Source of the DNA: DATDIC01 sp963777625
GTDB lineage: Bacteria; Pseudomonadota; Alphaproteobacteria; Acetobacterales; Acetobacteraceae
DNA length: 58,154 bases
Assembly (NCBI GenBank): GCA_963777625.1
Contig: CAVZRO010000034.1
Location: 1 to 58,154, forward strand
Direction of reading: 5' to 3'
Part shown: positions 44,821 to 53,027 of the stretch, in pieces
How positions within the stretch are numbered: the stretch's first letter is position 1
Layout of the letters: each line of letters opens with the position of its first letter
Notes under the pieces: model-generated
Databases searched by the model: none
Told to the model about the DNA's origin: nothing
What the model saw: the letters and a program-made list of their open reading frames with translations, nothing else
Translations under genes and position numbers: made by a program

Positions 44821-46122
44821 ATGTCACCCAACGCCCCCCGCGCAGCCAGACGCCGCGAACGGCTGCATGCGTCCTACCAGCGGGCGCGCGAGCGTTCGGC
44901 TGCACTCCGCCAGCGGTTCAAGCCGAAGCGACTGCACGCGCCGTCCCTGGATTGGACAAATTTCCTGATCGCCGACGTGCGTGGTGCGCTTGGCCCCTAC
45001 GTCGTGGTCTATCTGGCCGCCGACCAGCATTGGACGTTGGCGGCCGTCGGCCTCGTCACCACACTGGGCGGCTGGTTGGGAATGGCCGCGCAGACACCCA
45101 TCGGTGCCTGGCTCGATCACACCAACCGCAAGCGCGCCCTGCTGCTCGCAGCCCTGGTGCTGTTGTCGGCTGGCGCCTTGATCATCGCGCTGCTGCCGAA
45201 ATTCTGGCCGGTGCTGTTCGCCGATGGTGTGATGCAAGTCGTCAGCGGCGTCTTCGAGCCGGCGATCGCCGCGCTCACCGTCGGCCTGTTCGCCCGCAAT
45301 GCTCTCACCCGGCGAATGGGTCGCAACGCCGCATGGTCGCGCGCCGGCAACATCACCGTCGCCGTCGGTTCGGGTGTTATGGCCTGGCTGTTCTCGTCAC
45401 GCGCGGTGTTCCTGCAGGTTCCCATTATCGCCGCGCTGACAGCCGTAGCGGTGATGACCATCCCCTACGACCAGGTGAACCTGCGCCGCGCCCGCGGATT
45501 GCAGGAAAAGGACGCGAAAGCCGGGCCGGTCGGCTGGCTCGGGCTGTTCCGGTCGCGGCCCATGCTGGTGTTCGGTGCGTGCAGCCTGCTGTACGAACTG
45601 GCCGACGCCCCGCTGCTGACACTGGTCGGCCAGCAGATCGGCGTCGAGCACCAGGGCCTGGGTGCAATCATCACCTCGGTGTTCATTGTCTCGGCGCAGC
45701 TCGGGATGCTGCTGTCGTCGATCGTCGTTGGCCGGCGTGCCGACGCCTGGGGTTATCGCTGGCTGCTGGCCGCCGGCTTTGCGCTGCTGCCCATCCAGGC
45801 GGTGCTCACGCTTGTTTGGCACCAGGCCTATTGGTTGACCGGCGTCCAATTTGTCGGCGGCATCAGCAGCGGTCTGTTCGCTGCACTGACGCCGCTCTGG
45901 CTGGCGGACGCCACCAGCGGTACCGGGCGCTACAACCTGGCGCAGGGCGCAATGGGGACGCTCCGCGCGCTCGGCGTAACCTCCAGCGGGCTGCTCAGCG
46001 AGATGCTGGTGACGCGATTGGGATACAACGCTGCCTATCTTGGCTGCGCGATTGTCGGAGGACTGACGCTGTTGCTATTGTGGTTTGCGCTCCCGGATCC
46101 CGACCAGCCGCCCGTCGGATGA
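44821..46122 (+). CDS. MFS transporter
   Basis: A 433-residue polytopic protein with about 12 membrane helices. A basic cytoplasmic N-terminus of some 45 residues (rich in Arg) precedes the first helix. The helix 2-3 loop has the major-facilitator motif in a weak form (GAWLDHTNRKRALLL), and the second half repeats it (VVGRRADAWGYRWLL). No substrate family could be assigned. Some drug or metabolite exporters look like this. ATG at 44821. A gene-free 439-bp gap follows. Confidence 0.85.
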   Translation: MSPNAPRAARRRERLHASYQRARERSAALRQRFKPKRLHAPSLDWTNFLIADVRGALGPYVVVYLAADQHWTLAAVGLVTTLGGWLGMAAQTPIGAWLDHTNRKRALLLAALVLLSAGALIIALLPKFWPVLFADGVMQVVSGVFEPAIAALTVGLFARNALTRRMGRNAAWSRAGNITVAVGSGVMAWLFSSRAVFLQVPIIAALTAVAVMTIPYDQVNLRRARGLQEKDAKAGPVGWLGLFRSRPMLVFGACSLLYELADAPLLTLVGQQIGVEHQGLGAIITSVFIVSAQLGMLLSSIVVGRRADAWGYRWLLAAGFALLPIQAVLTLVWHQAYWLTGVQFVGGISSGLFAALTPLWLADATSGTGRYNLAQGAMGTLRALGVTSSGLLSEMLVTRLGYNAAYLGCAIVGGLTLLLLWFALPDPDQPPVG

Positions 46123-46450
46123 GACGCACGGGATTGTGACGAGACGCCGGACGTGATTACCTGCCAACTCGGGTAAACACTCAATCTTCCATCAGCAGCG
46201 GAGCAAGACGGTTGAGCGTATTGATGGTCCAGGTTCCGTTTGGTGCGGGCGTAGCGGTGTTGCATCTCCTCGCCCGCGGTGGGTTGGGGCGCGCCTCCGC
46301 AACCAGACGTTGTCCGGGCTGTTCGGAGCCGCTGCCGACGGACACCTGCGCCTGCTGGTTCTGCGGGTGGGGCCGCATGGAGGCGGCGGTGCCGACGCGA
46401 AACGCCTTGCGCCGAGATCAGTAAAGCCAAAGCCCGACCGCGCGACTAGA

Positions 46451-46560
46451 CCCTCCCCCCTCCCGCAACGGGAGGGGAAGCTTCTTGCTTATCCCCTCCC
46501 GCTCGCGGGAGGGGCTAGGGGAGGGGTCGCGCGGCGAGTCCCCCAATAGGGCGGTTTGAT
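46451..46560. repeat. GC-rich palindromic intergenic repeat, family B copy 2
   Basis: Two stems follow each other: CCCTCCCGCAACGGGAGGGG (about 46458-46477), and CCCCTCCCGCTCGCGGGAGGGG (about 46493-46514) followed by TAGGGGAGGGG. CTTGCTTATCCCC between them and CCCCAATAGGGCGGTTTG after them match the copy at 19961. The rest of the gap 46123-46450 has only weak open frames and I see no supported gene. Confidence 0.65.
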
Positions 46561-46561
46561 A

Positions 46562-46948
46562 TTACATGCTGCCGCCGGATGGCGTGAAGGTGTGACCCTG
46601 CTGGGCGGCTTGCAGGCTTTGGTCGTTCAGTCGTGCGATATCCGCGTTCTGGGCGTCCGGGTTGGTGTTGCTGACGCCGCGGCCACGCGAGTGGCGGGCG
46701 GCGCTGCGGGTCTCGTGCGCCGCCCGGGTGCGGCTGTTCATATGCATCGAGGACTGGCTCATGCCGTGGGTGCCCCCGGCATTCGCGTTCGCCGGACCAG
46801 TGGTGCTGGTCTGGCCCGTGGCCGCGGTTCCCGCACCTTGGGTCGCGTTGCCGCCGGCGCTGGTCTGGGCCAGGGCCGGGACGGCGCCCGCCATCGCAAG
46901 GCCCAGCGTCACTGCGCCGACTGTGCTCATCATCCGTCCTGCGGTCAT
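46562..46948 (-). CDS. small secreted hypothetical protein
   Basis: A 128-residue protein with a clear Sec signal peptide (about residues 1-27, ending AVPALAQ). The mature part is Gly/Ala/Thr/Asn-rich, then Ser/Met/His-containing (GMSQSSMHMNSRT), then Asn/Gln/Asp-rich, and looks intrinsically disordered. No family recognised. AGGAGAATG upstream supports the start at 46948, with an alternative ATG 15 bases later. The Met/His clusters might bind metal, which is speculative. Confidence 0.7.
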   Translation of the reverse strand: MTAGRMMSTVGAVTLGLAMAGAVPALAQTSAGGNATQGAGTAATGQTSTTGPANANAGGTHGMSQSSMHMNSRTRAAHETRSAARHSRGRGVSNTNPDAQNADIARLNDQSLQAAQQGHTFTPSGGSM

Positions 46949-47131
46949 CCGACATTCTCCTGTTCCAAGCAGCCGGCATCTCCGGATGCCATACCGATAA
47001 ACGGCGAACCCCCGCGCCGGCCCCTCGTTTCAGGTGGGGTTCCGACCGCATCCGGAGTGTTCACAAACCGGCGACAGTTGCAGTGCGGCCGATTAGCCGG
47101 AACAACTGTGCCAGCAGCCGGAGCGGATATC

Positions 47132-48349
47132 GTGAGCAAGTCGTTCGAAGCCGCCGTTGAGCAAGTGATGCACAGCCCTGCTTACGCGAGCGCCCTCAGG
47201 GCGCTGCAAGCCGGCCATGATCAGATGGTGGCCGATCTCGTCCGGCTCACGGAGATTCCCGCACCGCCGTTCCAGGAGGCGGAAAGGGCGCGCACCTTCC
47301 ACGAGATGGCGGCGGCGATCGGATTGTCCGACCTGACGATCGACGCCGCGGGCAATGTGACCGGGTTGCGCCGCGGCACCGGCGCCGGGCTGGTTTGCGT
47401 CGCCGCGCATCTCGACACCGTATTCCCCGCCGGCACCGACGTGACCGTGCGCCGCGAGGGCACACGGCTGATGGCCCCTGGTGTCGGCGACGACACGCGC
47501 AGCCTCGCGGTGCTGCTGGCCTGGCTCCGGGCGATGAATGAAGCTGCCATCCGCACCCGCTCGGACCTGTTGTTCGTGGGCGATGTCGGAGAGGAAGGCC
47601 CAGGCGACCTGCGCGGCATGCGGCACCTGTTCCAGCAGGGTCCCTATGCTGGCCGCATCGACGCGTTCATCACGGTCGATAGCCCAGACATGAACCATAT
47701 CGTGACCGGGGGCGTCGGCTCCAAGCGCTACCGGGTGTCCTTCCGCGGGCCCGGCGGCCACAGCTATGGCGCGTTCGGTCAGGTGAACCCGATCTACGCT
47801 ATGGCTGATGCCATCCAGCGGCTGGCTCGGCTGGACGTGCCCTCATCGCCGCGCACGACCTACAGCGCCGGCGTAACCGGTGGGGGTACCTCGATCAATT
47901 CAATCCCGAACCTGGTCTGGACGGAGTTCGACTTGCGCTCGGAATCGGCAACCGAGCTGGCGCGGCTGGAACAGCAGTTTCTGAACCTGGTCGAGGCAGC
48001 AGTGGATAGCGAAAACGCCGCCCGCGCCACCCGCAACGGCGCTATCGTTTCAGAGACAACGAAAATCGGCGACCGTCCGGCGGGCCACACGGATGACACG
48101 GCCTTGCTGCCCCAGCTTGCCCGCGCCGCTTTGCGGGCGCACGGATTCAATCCCAGTTTCGAGTATTCCTCGACCGACGCCAATATCGCCATGAGCCTGC
48201 AAATTCCGGCCATCAAGATCGGCTCCGGCGGCTCCGGCGGACGCGGGCACTCGCTCGATGAATGGATCGATATCGAACCGGAGAACTCCTTGCGGGGCAT
48301 GGCCGCCGGACTGACGACGGTGCTGGCCGTGGCGGGACTGGAGCATTGA
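47132..48349 (+). CDS. M20-family metallopeptidase
   Basis: A 405-residue cytoplasmic dizinc peptidase of the M20 type. Metal and catalytic residues can be placed: His and Asp in CVAAHLDTVFP, Asp in APGVGDDTRSLAVLL, the Glu pair in VGEEGPGDLRG and the late His in GGRGHSLDEWID. The dimerisation insert lies at about residues 205-320 (GPGGHSYGAFGQVNPI). PepT-like aminotripeptidase or dipeptidase activity is likely. GTG at 47132 was chosen because GGAG (47120-47123) lies at good spacing. The last two codons and the stop lie in a dispersed repeat copy. Confidence 0.88.
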   Translation: MSKSFEAAVEQVMHSPAYASALRALQAGHDQMVADLVRLTEIPAPPFQEAERARTFHEMAAAIGLSDLTIDAAGNVTGLRRGTGAGLVCVAAHLDTVFPAGTDVTVRREGTRLMAPGVGDDTRSLAVLLAWLRAMNEAAIRTRSDLLFVGDVGEEGPGDLRGMRHLFQQGPYAGRIDAFITVDSPDMNHIVTGGVGSKRYRVSFRGPGGHSYGAFGQVNPIYAMADAIQRLARLDVPSSPRTTYSAGVTGGGTSINSIPNLVWTEFDLRSESATELARLEQQFLNLVEAAVDSENAARATRNGAIVSETTKIGDRPAGHTDDTALLPQLARAALRAHGFNPSFEYSSTDANIAMSLQIPAIKIGSGGSGGRGHSLDEWIDIEPENSLRGMAAGLTTVLAVAGLEH

Positions 48350-48460
48350 GGGCGACCTGCGTTCGTCATTCCCGCGAAAGCGGGAATCCAGGCAAACCCA
48401 CGGAATTTCGGGGCTCTCGCCTGGATGCCCGTTTTCGCAACGTTTTCGCAGGCAGGACGG
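48343..48460 (+). repeat. dispersed paired-hairpin element, copy 4 (contains a stop codon)
   Basis: GCATTGAGGGCGACC, TTCGTCATTCCCGCGAAAGCG and GGAATCCAG, then CCTGGATGCCCG and GGCAGGACGG line up with copy 1 from end to end. The TGA within GCATTGAG (48347-48349) is the stop of the M20 peptidase gene, so the insertion or an overlapping match defines its C-terminus. The right arm is partly decayed (TTTTCGCAACGTTTTCGC). Confidence 0.75.
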
Positions 48461-48484
48461 ATTTAGAGTCCACGCGGATCGGTA

Positions 48485-50431
48485 TTATTGCGCGGCTCCC
48501 GGGACCACACTCGCCGCATCCACCTTCACCGGCGAACCTGCCGCCTGGGCCTGGGCAATCGCCTGACCGAGCTGCGTCAAATAAACGGACGCCGCCTCTT
48601 CGGGATGGCGCTCCCCGCCATTCAGCACTGTCGGCGAGGCAGTAACGACCAGCAGCCCTGGCCGGGCAACCCCGTTGGCGTCGGCAGCGGATTGCGGCAC
48701 ATCCACGGCCACCTCCGCGCCCGCGGCCAGATTCCCCGACGCGCCAGCCCCCACAGGGAACAGGTGCCGCACGGAACCATCGGCCGAATAGGCATCGACC
48801 ATCAAAGAACCGGCAAAGTCCGGCATCCTGATCCGAAGCTTCCCGGCCGAGACCTGATCCGATGACTTGAGCGCGTCGCTGGTACCGATCAGGCAAATCG
48901 TATCCACCGACGGCCGCAGCAGGTCGAACACCGCGCAATATGGTCCGTCGATGCGGCGCACCCGCCAGGTAACCGCCGGCGCGGCCGAAAGCTGGGCGAT
49001 CGATTGCCTCACCGCGCCGCGTATTTCGAGTTCCGATGCCTCCCCGAGCGCGGTCACCCCGTCCAGCGTGATGGTGCCGTTGTCGAGTTGGGCCCGTACC
49101 AGGGAGCACGGGATTGCCGCAGTGACGCCGTGCAGCCCAGCCAGAAGAGCGGCCGACTTGTCCACCGGCGCGGTCACGTCGGGAGGTGCCGGAACCGAAG
49201 CCGCGGTCTGAACAGCGCCCGGAGGCGGCGTGCCAGGCGGCGTGCCAGTGGATGAGACAGCGGGTGCCACATTATGCTCGGCGGCAACGGGCGGCGTCTT
49301 GCCGGACTCGCTGCCTGATGGGGTCGCCTCCGCGACGACAACACCGGCCTTGCTTGCCGCCTGATTATCCGCGCCACCGCCCGGCGAGCGAAACACCAAC
49401 CACACCGCTGCCGCGACCACCACGCACGCCGCTATCGAACCCAACGCAACCAGCTTCGCCCGGCCGCCACGCGGCGGCGGAACAGAAGGCAGCTCCTCGG
49501 CCGAAACATCCCGCCGCTCCGGCAGGGACCATACGACGGTCAATTCCGCCTCGGGCGGGCTGTTGTCCGGAACCACCTCGGGTGGGGCCGGCTCCTGCAA
49601 ACTTTCGTCCAGCGCGTGCCAGAACGCGTCGGCCGTCTGGTATCGTTGGTCCGGATCCTTTGCCAGCACCGTCGCGACCACACTGTCGAGTTCCGGCGAA
49701 AACGCAGGCGTGAGGTCGGACACCCGCGGCGCCGGCAGGTGCACAATCTTGTGCATGACCGAGTTGGTGCTGCCTTCGAACGGGCGACGCCCGGTCAGCA
49801 TCTCATACAGGACCACACCGGCGGAATAGATGTCGGAGCGGCCGTCCACCTTGTCGCCGAGTACCTGTTCGGCAGACATGTAAGCGGGTGTACCGACCTG
49901 TGAGCCGAGCTGGGTCAGATCGCTGTCGTCCAAGCGGGCAATGCCGAAATCGGTGATCTTCACCTCTCGGCCCTTGCTGAACATGATGTTGGCCGGCTTG
50001 ACGTCGCGATGCACGACGCCCAGGGAGTGGCTGTGCTGCAACCCCGCCAGCAGCCCCTGCATCGTGGTCCTGATCTGATCGATGCTGAAACGGCCCTGCT
50101 CCAGCATTTCGCGCAACGACGGGCCGTCCAGGTACTCCATCACGATATAGGCGAAGGTGCTGGTCTCGCCGTAATCGAAGGTGATGGCGATGTTCGGGTG
50201 GTAAAGCCGCGCCGCGGCCTGTGCCTCTCGCTGGAAGCGCTGGTACTTCTCCTGGCCCAGCGGCGTGTCGAGGTCGGTCAGCGGCAACATCTTGATGGCA
50301 ACGGTTCGCTTGAGCACCTGGTCCGTCGCCTCATGGACCACTCCGATGCTGCCTCGCCCGACAATTCTGCGAAGCTCGTACTTCCCGATTTTCATCGAGC
50401 CGTCCGGGCCCGGTGGCAAATTGCCTCCCAT
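48485..50431 (-). CDS. membrane-anchored Ser/Thr protein kinase
   Basis: A 648-residue PknB-type kinase. The N-terminal kinase domain (about residues 15-275) has the Gly loop VGRGSIGVVHEAT, Lys in VAIKMLPL, the catalytic loop VHRDVKPANIMFS, ITDFGIARL and the activation-segment end GTPAYMSAEQVLG, so it should be active. A single membrane helix lies at about 325-348. Beyond it is a periplasmic part with a Pro/Thr-rich linker and a folded domain of about 230 residues with two Cys (AAIPCSLV, GPYCAV). No PASTA repeats are present. ATG 50431 was chosen, with ATG 50395 (MKIGKYELRR) also possible. Divergent from znuA. Confidence 0.87.
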   Translation of the reverse strand: MGGNLPPGPDGSMKIGKYELRRIVGRGSIGVVHEATDQVLKRTVAIKMLPLTDLDTPLGQEKYQRFQREAQAAARLYHPNIAITFDYGETSTFAYIVMEYLDGPSLREMLEQGRFSIDQIRTTMQGLLAGLQHSHSLGVVHRDVKPANIMFSKGREVKITDFGIARLDDSDLTQLGSQVGTPAYMSAEQVLGDKVDGRSDIYSAGVVLYEMLTGRRPFEGSTNSVMHKIVHLPAPRVSDLTPAFSPELDSVVATVLAKDPDQRYQTADAFWHALDESLQEPAPPEVVPDNSPPEAELTVVWSLPERRDVSAEELPSVPPPRGGRAKLVALGSIAACVVVAAAVWLVFRSPGGGADNQAASKAGVVVAEATPSGSESGKTPPVAAEHNVAPAVSSTGTPPGTPPPGAVQTAASVPAPPDVTAPVDKSAALLAGLHGVTAAIPCSLVRAQLDNGTITLDGVTALGEASELEIRGAVRQSIAQLSAAPAVTWRVRRIDGPYCAVFDLLRPSVDTICLIGTSDALKSSDQVSAGKLRIRMPDFAGSLMVDAYSADGSVRHLFPVGAGASGNLAAGAEVAVDVPQSAADANGVARPGLLVVTASPTVLNGGERHPEEAASVYLTQLGQAIAQAQAAGSPVKVDAASVVPGAAQ

Positions 50432-50540
50432 TGTCTGCTTTGCTCTATGACGAACGTGTTGGATAACCCGCGAACCCCATACGCTGCAAGCTACAACGTA
50501 GAAAACTCTAGGCTTGGACCAGTTCGGCTCTTGCTGGACG

Positions 50541-50563
50541 GAAATGTTATGATATAACATTGC
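50541..50563 (+). promoter_or_regulatory. Zur-type operator before znuACB
   Basis: AATGTTAT (50543-50550) and ATAACATT (50554-50561) form a perfect 8-bp inverted repeat around GAT. With its flanks (GAAATGTTAT...ATAACATTGC) it closely matches the Zur consensus known from proteobacteria. It ends seven bases before the znuA ATG, so bound repressor would cover the promoter or start. The transcript may have a very short leader. It could also affect the divergent kinase gene. Confidence 0.8.
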
Positions 50564-50567
50564 CATC

Positions 50568-51434
50568 ATGCGCGCCCTTCTTCTCCTCCTCCTCGCCCTT
50601 GCCGCTCCGTCCGCACAAGCCCAGCCGGCGCCCATCCGCATTGTCGCGGCCGAGGCCGTCTATGCCGATATCGGCCGGCAGATCGCCGGATCCGGCGCGG
50701 TCGTCAGCAGCATCCTGAATAGCCCGGACGAAGACCCGCATCTGTTCGAGGTCAGCCCCTCGATCGCCCGGGCATTGGCCGGCGCACGGATCGCCGTGAT
50801 GAACGGTGCCGACTATGATCCGTGGATGCGCACGCTGCTGCGCGCCGCCCCGCGTGCCGATCGCCGGGTGATTGACGTGGGCCAGGTGGTGCACGCCACA
50901 CCCGGAGCCAACCCGCACCTATGGTACGACCCGCCGACCGCACCGGCCTTCGCGCGGGTCTTGTCCGAGGAACTGGCGACCGTCGACCCCGCCCAGGCTC
51001 CTGACTACCAGCAGCGCCTCGACGCCTTCCTCACCTCCCTCGCCCCAATCGATGCGAAGATCGCTCAGATGCGCCGGGCCTTCGCCGGAACTCCCGTCAC
51101 CGCCACCGAACCGGTGTTCGGAGACATGGCAGCGGCCCTCGGCCTGGTCGTGCGCAACCCACGGTTCCAGCTCGCTGTGATGAACGACACCGAACCCAGC
51201 GCCCGCGACGTCGCTGCCTTCGAGCACGATCTCCGCAGCCAGGCTGTCCGCGTGCTGCTCTACAACAACCAGACCACCGACGATCTCACGCGCCGCATGC
51301 GGCAGATCGCGCAGCAATCCGGCGTGCCGATCGTCGGCGTCGCCGAGACGCTGCCGGCCGGCAAGACCTATCAGCAATGGATGCTCGACGACCTTGCCGC
51401 ACTCGACGTCGCGCTGAGCAAGCCCCGCGGGTGA
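50568..51434 (+). CDS. znuA: zinc/metal ABC transporter substrate-binding protein
   Basis: A 288-residue periplasmic cluster A-I metal-binding protein. Signal peptide about residues 1-19 (RALLLLLLALAAPSAQA). Candidate ligands are His in DEDPHLFEVS and His in GANPHLWYD. At the third ligand place the sequence is TATEPVFGD, with Glu rather than the His usual in ZnuA. The His-rich loop of many ZnuA proteins is missing. Operon context and the Zur-type operator argue for zinc, but manganese is not excluded by the protein alone. Its stop overlaps the znuC GTG. Confidence 0.9.
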   Translation: MRALLLLLLALAAPSAQAQPAPIRIVAAEAVYADIGRQIAGSGAVVSSILNSPDEDPHLFEVSPSIARALAGARIAVMNGADYDPWMRTLLRAAPRADRRVIDVGQVVHATPGANPHLWYDPPTAPAFARVLSEELATVDPAQAPDYQQRLDAFLTSLAPIDAKIAQMRRAFAGTPVTATEPVFGDMAAALGLVVRNPRFQLAVMNDTEPSARDVAAFEHDLRSQAVRVLLYNNQTTDDLTRRMRQIAQQSGVPIVGVAETLPAGKTYQQWMLDDLAALDVALSKPRG

Positions 51435-52225
51435 GCATTATCGAGTTCAGCGGCGTGACCCTTGCGCGCGGCGGGCACACCGTGCTGCGCGACGTTTCCC
51501 TTCTGATCCAGCCCGGCGAGTTCATCGGCGTGCTCGGGGCCAACGGTGCGGGCAAGACCACGATCCTGCGCGCCATCCTCGGCCTGCTGCGCCCGGCTCA
51601 CGGCACGATCCACGTGCTCGGCCGCCCGCCCGCGCGCGGCAATCCGGTCATCGGCTATCTGCCGCAGTCGCGCGGCATCCAGGGACCGCGCATCAGCGCG
51701 TGGGACTTCGTGGCCAGCGCCGCCGGCGGGCACCGCTGGGGCCCTCCTCTGCCCCGCCAGACCGAACGCCACGACGTCGCCCGCGTGCTCGATCTCGTGG
51801 GTGCCGCCGCGCTGGCCAGCCGCCCGCTCGCGGAGCTGTCGGGCGGCGAGCGACAGCGCGTGCTGCTCGCGCAGGCGCTGCTGGGCCGTCCGCGGCTGCT
51901 GCTGCTGGACGAACCGCTGATCAGCCTGGACCCGCACCGCCAGGCCGACGTCATCGGGCTGGTGCGCGACCTCCGGCAACAGCTCGGGCTGACGGTATTG
52001 TTCAGTGCTCACGAGCTCAACCCGCTGCTCGGCGCGCTCGATCGGGTGCTCTACCTCGGCAGCGGCCAGGCGGCGATCGGCACCGTGGACGAGGTGATCA
52101 CCGGCCCCGTCCTGTCGCGCCTGTACGACACCGAGATCTCCGTGCTGCGCCTCGGGGGACGCATCTTCGTCATGGCCGGCACCCACGAGGTCGAGCACGA
52201 CCACCACCGGCACGCGCATGCTTGA
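51431..52225 (+). CDS. znuC: zinc ABC transporter ATP-binding protein
   Basis: A 264-residue ATPase subunit. Walker A GANGAGKTT, Q-loop IGYLPQSRG, signature LSGGERQR, Walker B LLLLDEPLISLD and switch His in FSAHELN are present. The protein ends in a short His-rich tail (HEVEHDHHRHAHA), as in several ZnuC proteins, likely a metal-sensing or buffering element. Start is GTG at 51431 overlapping the znuA stop (GTGA). Its 3' end overlaps znuB by eight bases. Confidence 0.93.
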   Translation: MSIIEFSGVTLARGGHTVLRDVSLLIQPGEFIGVLGANGAGKTTILRAILGLLRPAHGTIHVLGRPPARGNPVIGYLPQSRGIQGPRISAWDFVASAAGGHRWGPPLPRQTERHDVARVLDLVGAAALASRPLAELSGGERQRVLLAQALLGRPRLLLLDEPLISLDPHRQADVIGLVRDLRQQLGLTVLFSAHELNPLLGALDRVLYLGSGQAAIGTVDEVITGPVLSRLYDTEISVLRLGGRIFVMAGTHEVEHDHHRHAHA

Positions 52226-53027
52226 ATATGATTTCATGCGCAACGCCTTCGCCGCGGCCACCATCGTGGCGGCGCTGTCCGGGCTGGTCGGCTGGTTCCT
52301 GGTGCTGCGTGGGCAGGTGTTTGCCGGCCACGCGCTCGGCCATGTCGGCTTCACCGGCGCCACCGGCGCGGTCCTGATCGGTGTTCCACCGCTATGGGGC
52401 CTGTTGGCGGTCACCGTTATCGGCGGGATCGGAATGGGCGCGCTGGGCGAGCGGCTGGAGGGGCGCGACGTGGCCATCGGCATCGTTCTGGCCGTCGCGC
52501 TGGGGCTGGGCCTGTTGTTCCTGCACTTCTTCACCGCGTACGCGAACGAGGCCACCGCGCTGCTGTTCGGCAACGTGCTCGGCGTCGACGCCGGGACGGT
52601 CTGGGTACTGCTGGGGCTGGCGCTGGCCAGCATCGCCGGCCTGGCGGTGATCGCTCGACCGCTGCTGTTCGCCAGCCTGCAGCCGGAGCTGGCCGAGGCC
52701 CGTGGCGTGCCGGTGCGGCTGGTGGCGGTGCTGTTCCTTGCCATCGTGGCGGTGGCGACCGCGGAAAGCGCGCAGATCGTCGGCGTCCTGCTGGTATTCG
52801 CGCTGATGGTCGGCCCCGCCGCGGCGGCGCAGCGGCTGACGACACGGCTGGGCTGGGGCGTCGCACTGGCGGCGCTGCTGGCGGTGGCGGAAGCCTGGGC
52901 CGGGCTGACCCTCGCCTTCTACACCGACTGGCCCACCAGTTTCTGGATCACCGCTCTGAGCGGGGCGATCTACCTTTTGTCCGGCCTGCCGCGCATGTCA
53001 GCTGAGAGGCTGAGCAACAATCATTGA
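52218..53027 (+). CDS. znuB: zinc ABC transporter permease
   Basis: A 269-residue ABC-3 family permease with about eight or nine membrane helices. LVLRGQVFAGHALGHVGFTGAT and AEARGVPVRLVAVLFLAIVAV are family hallmarks. The second one is the region that contacts ZnuC. Translation starts inside the znuC 3' end, so the three genes are coupled. Length is normal for the family. Confidence 0.93.
   Translation: MLEYDFMRNAFAAATIVAALSGLVGWFLVLRGQVFAGHALGHVGFTGATGAVLIGVPPLWGLLAVTVIGGIGMGALGERLEGRDVAIGIVLAVALGLGLLFLHFFTAYANEATALLFGNVLGVDAGTVWVLLGLALASIAGLAVIARPLLFASLQPELAEARGVPVRLVAVLFLAIVAVATAESAQIVGVLLVFALMVGPAAAAQRLTTRLGWGVALAALLAVAEAWAGLTLAFYTDWPTSFWITALSGAIYLLSGLPRMSAERLSNNH

Noticed and set aside
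46181..46378. Possible 65-codon minus-strand gene in the gap after the MFS gene
   Set aside because: The end (NGTWTINTLNRLAPLLMED) looks protein-like, but the rest is low-complexity, no start signal is visible and no family is recognised. It could be a remnant.
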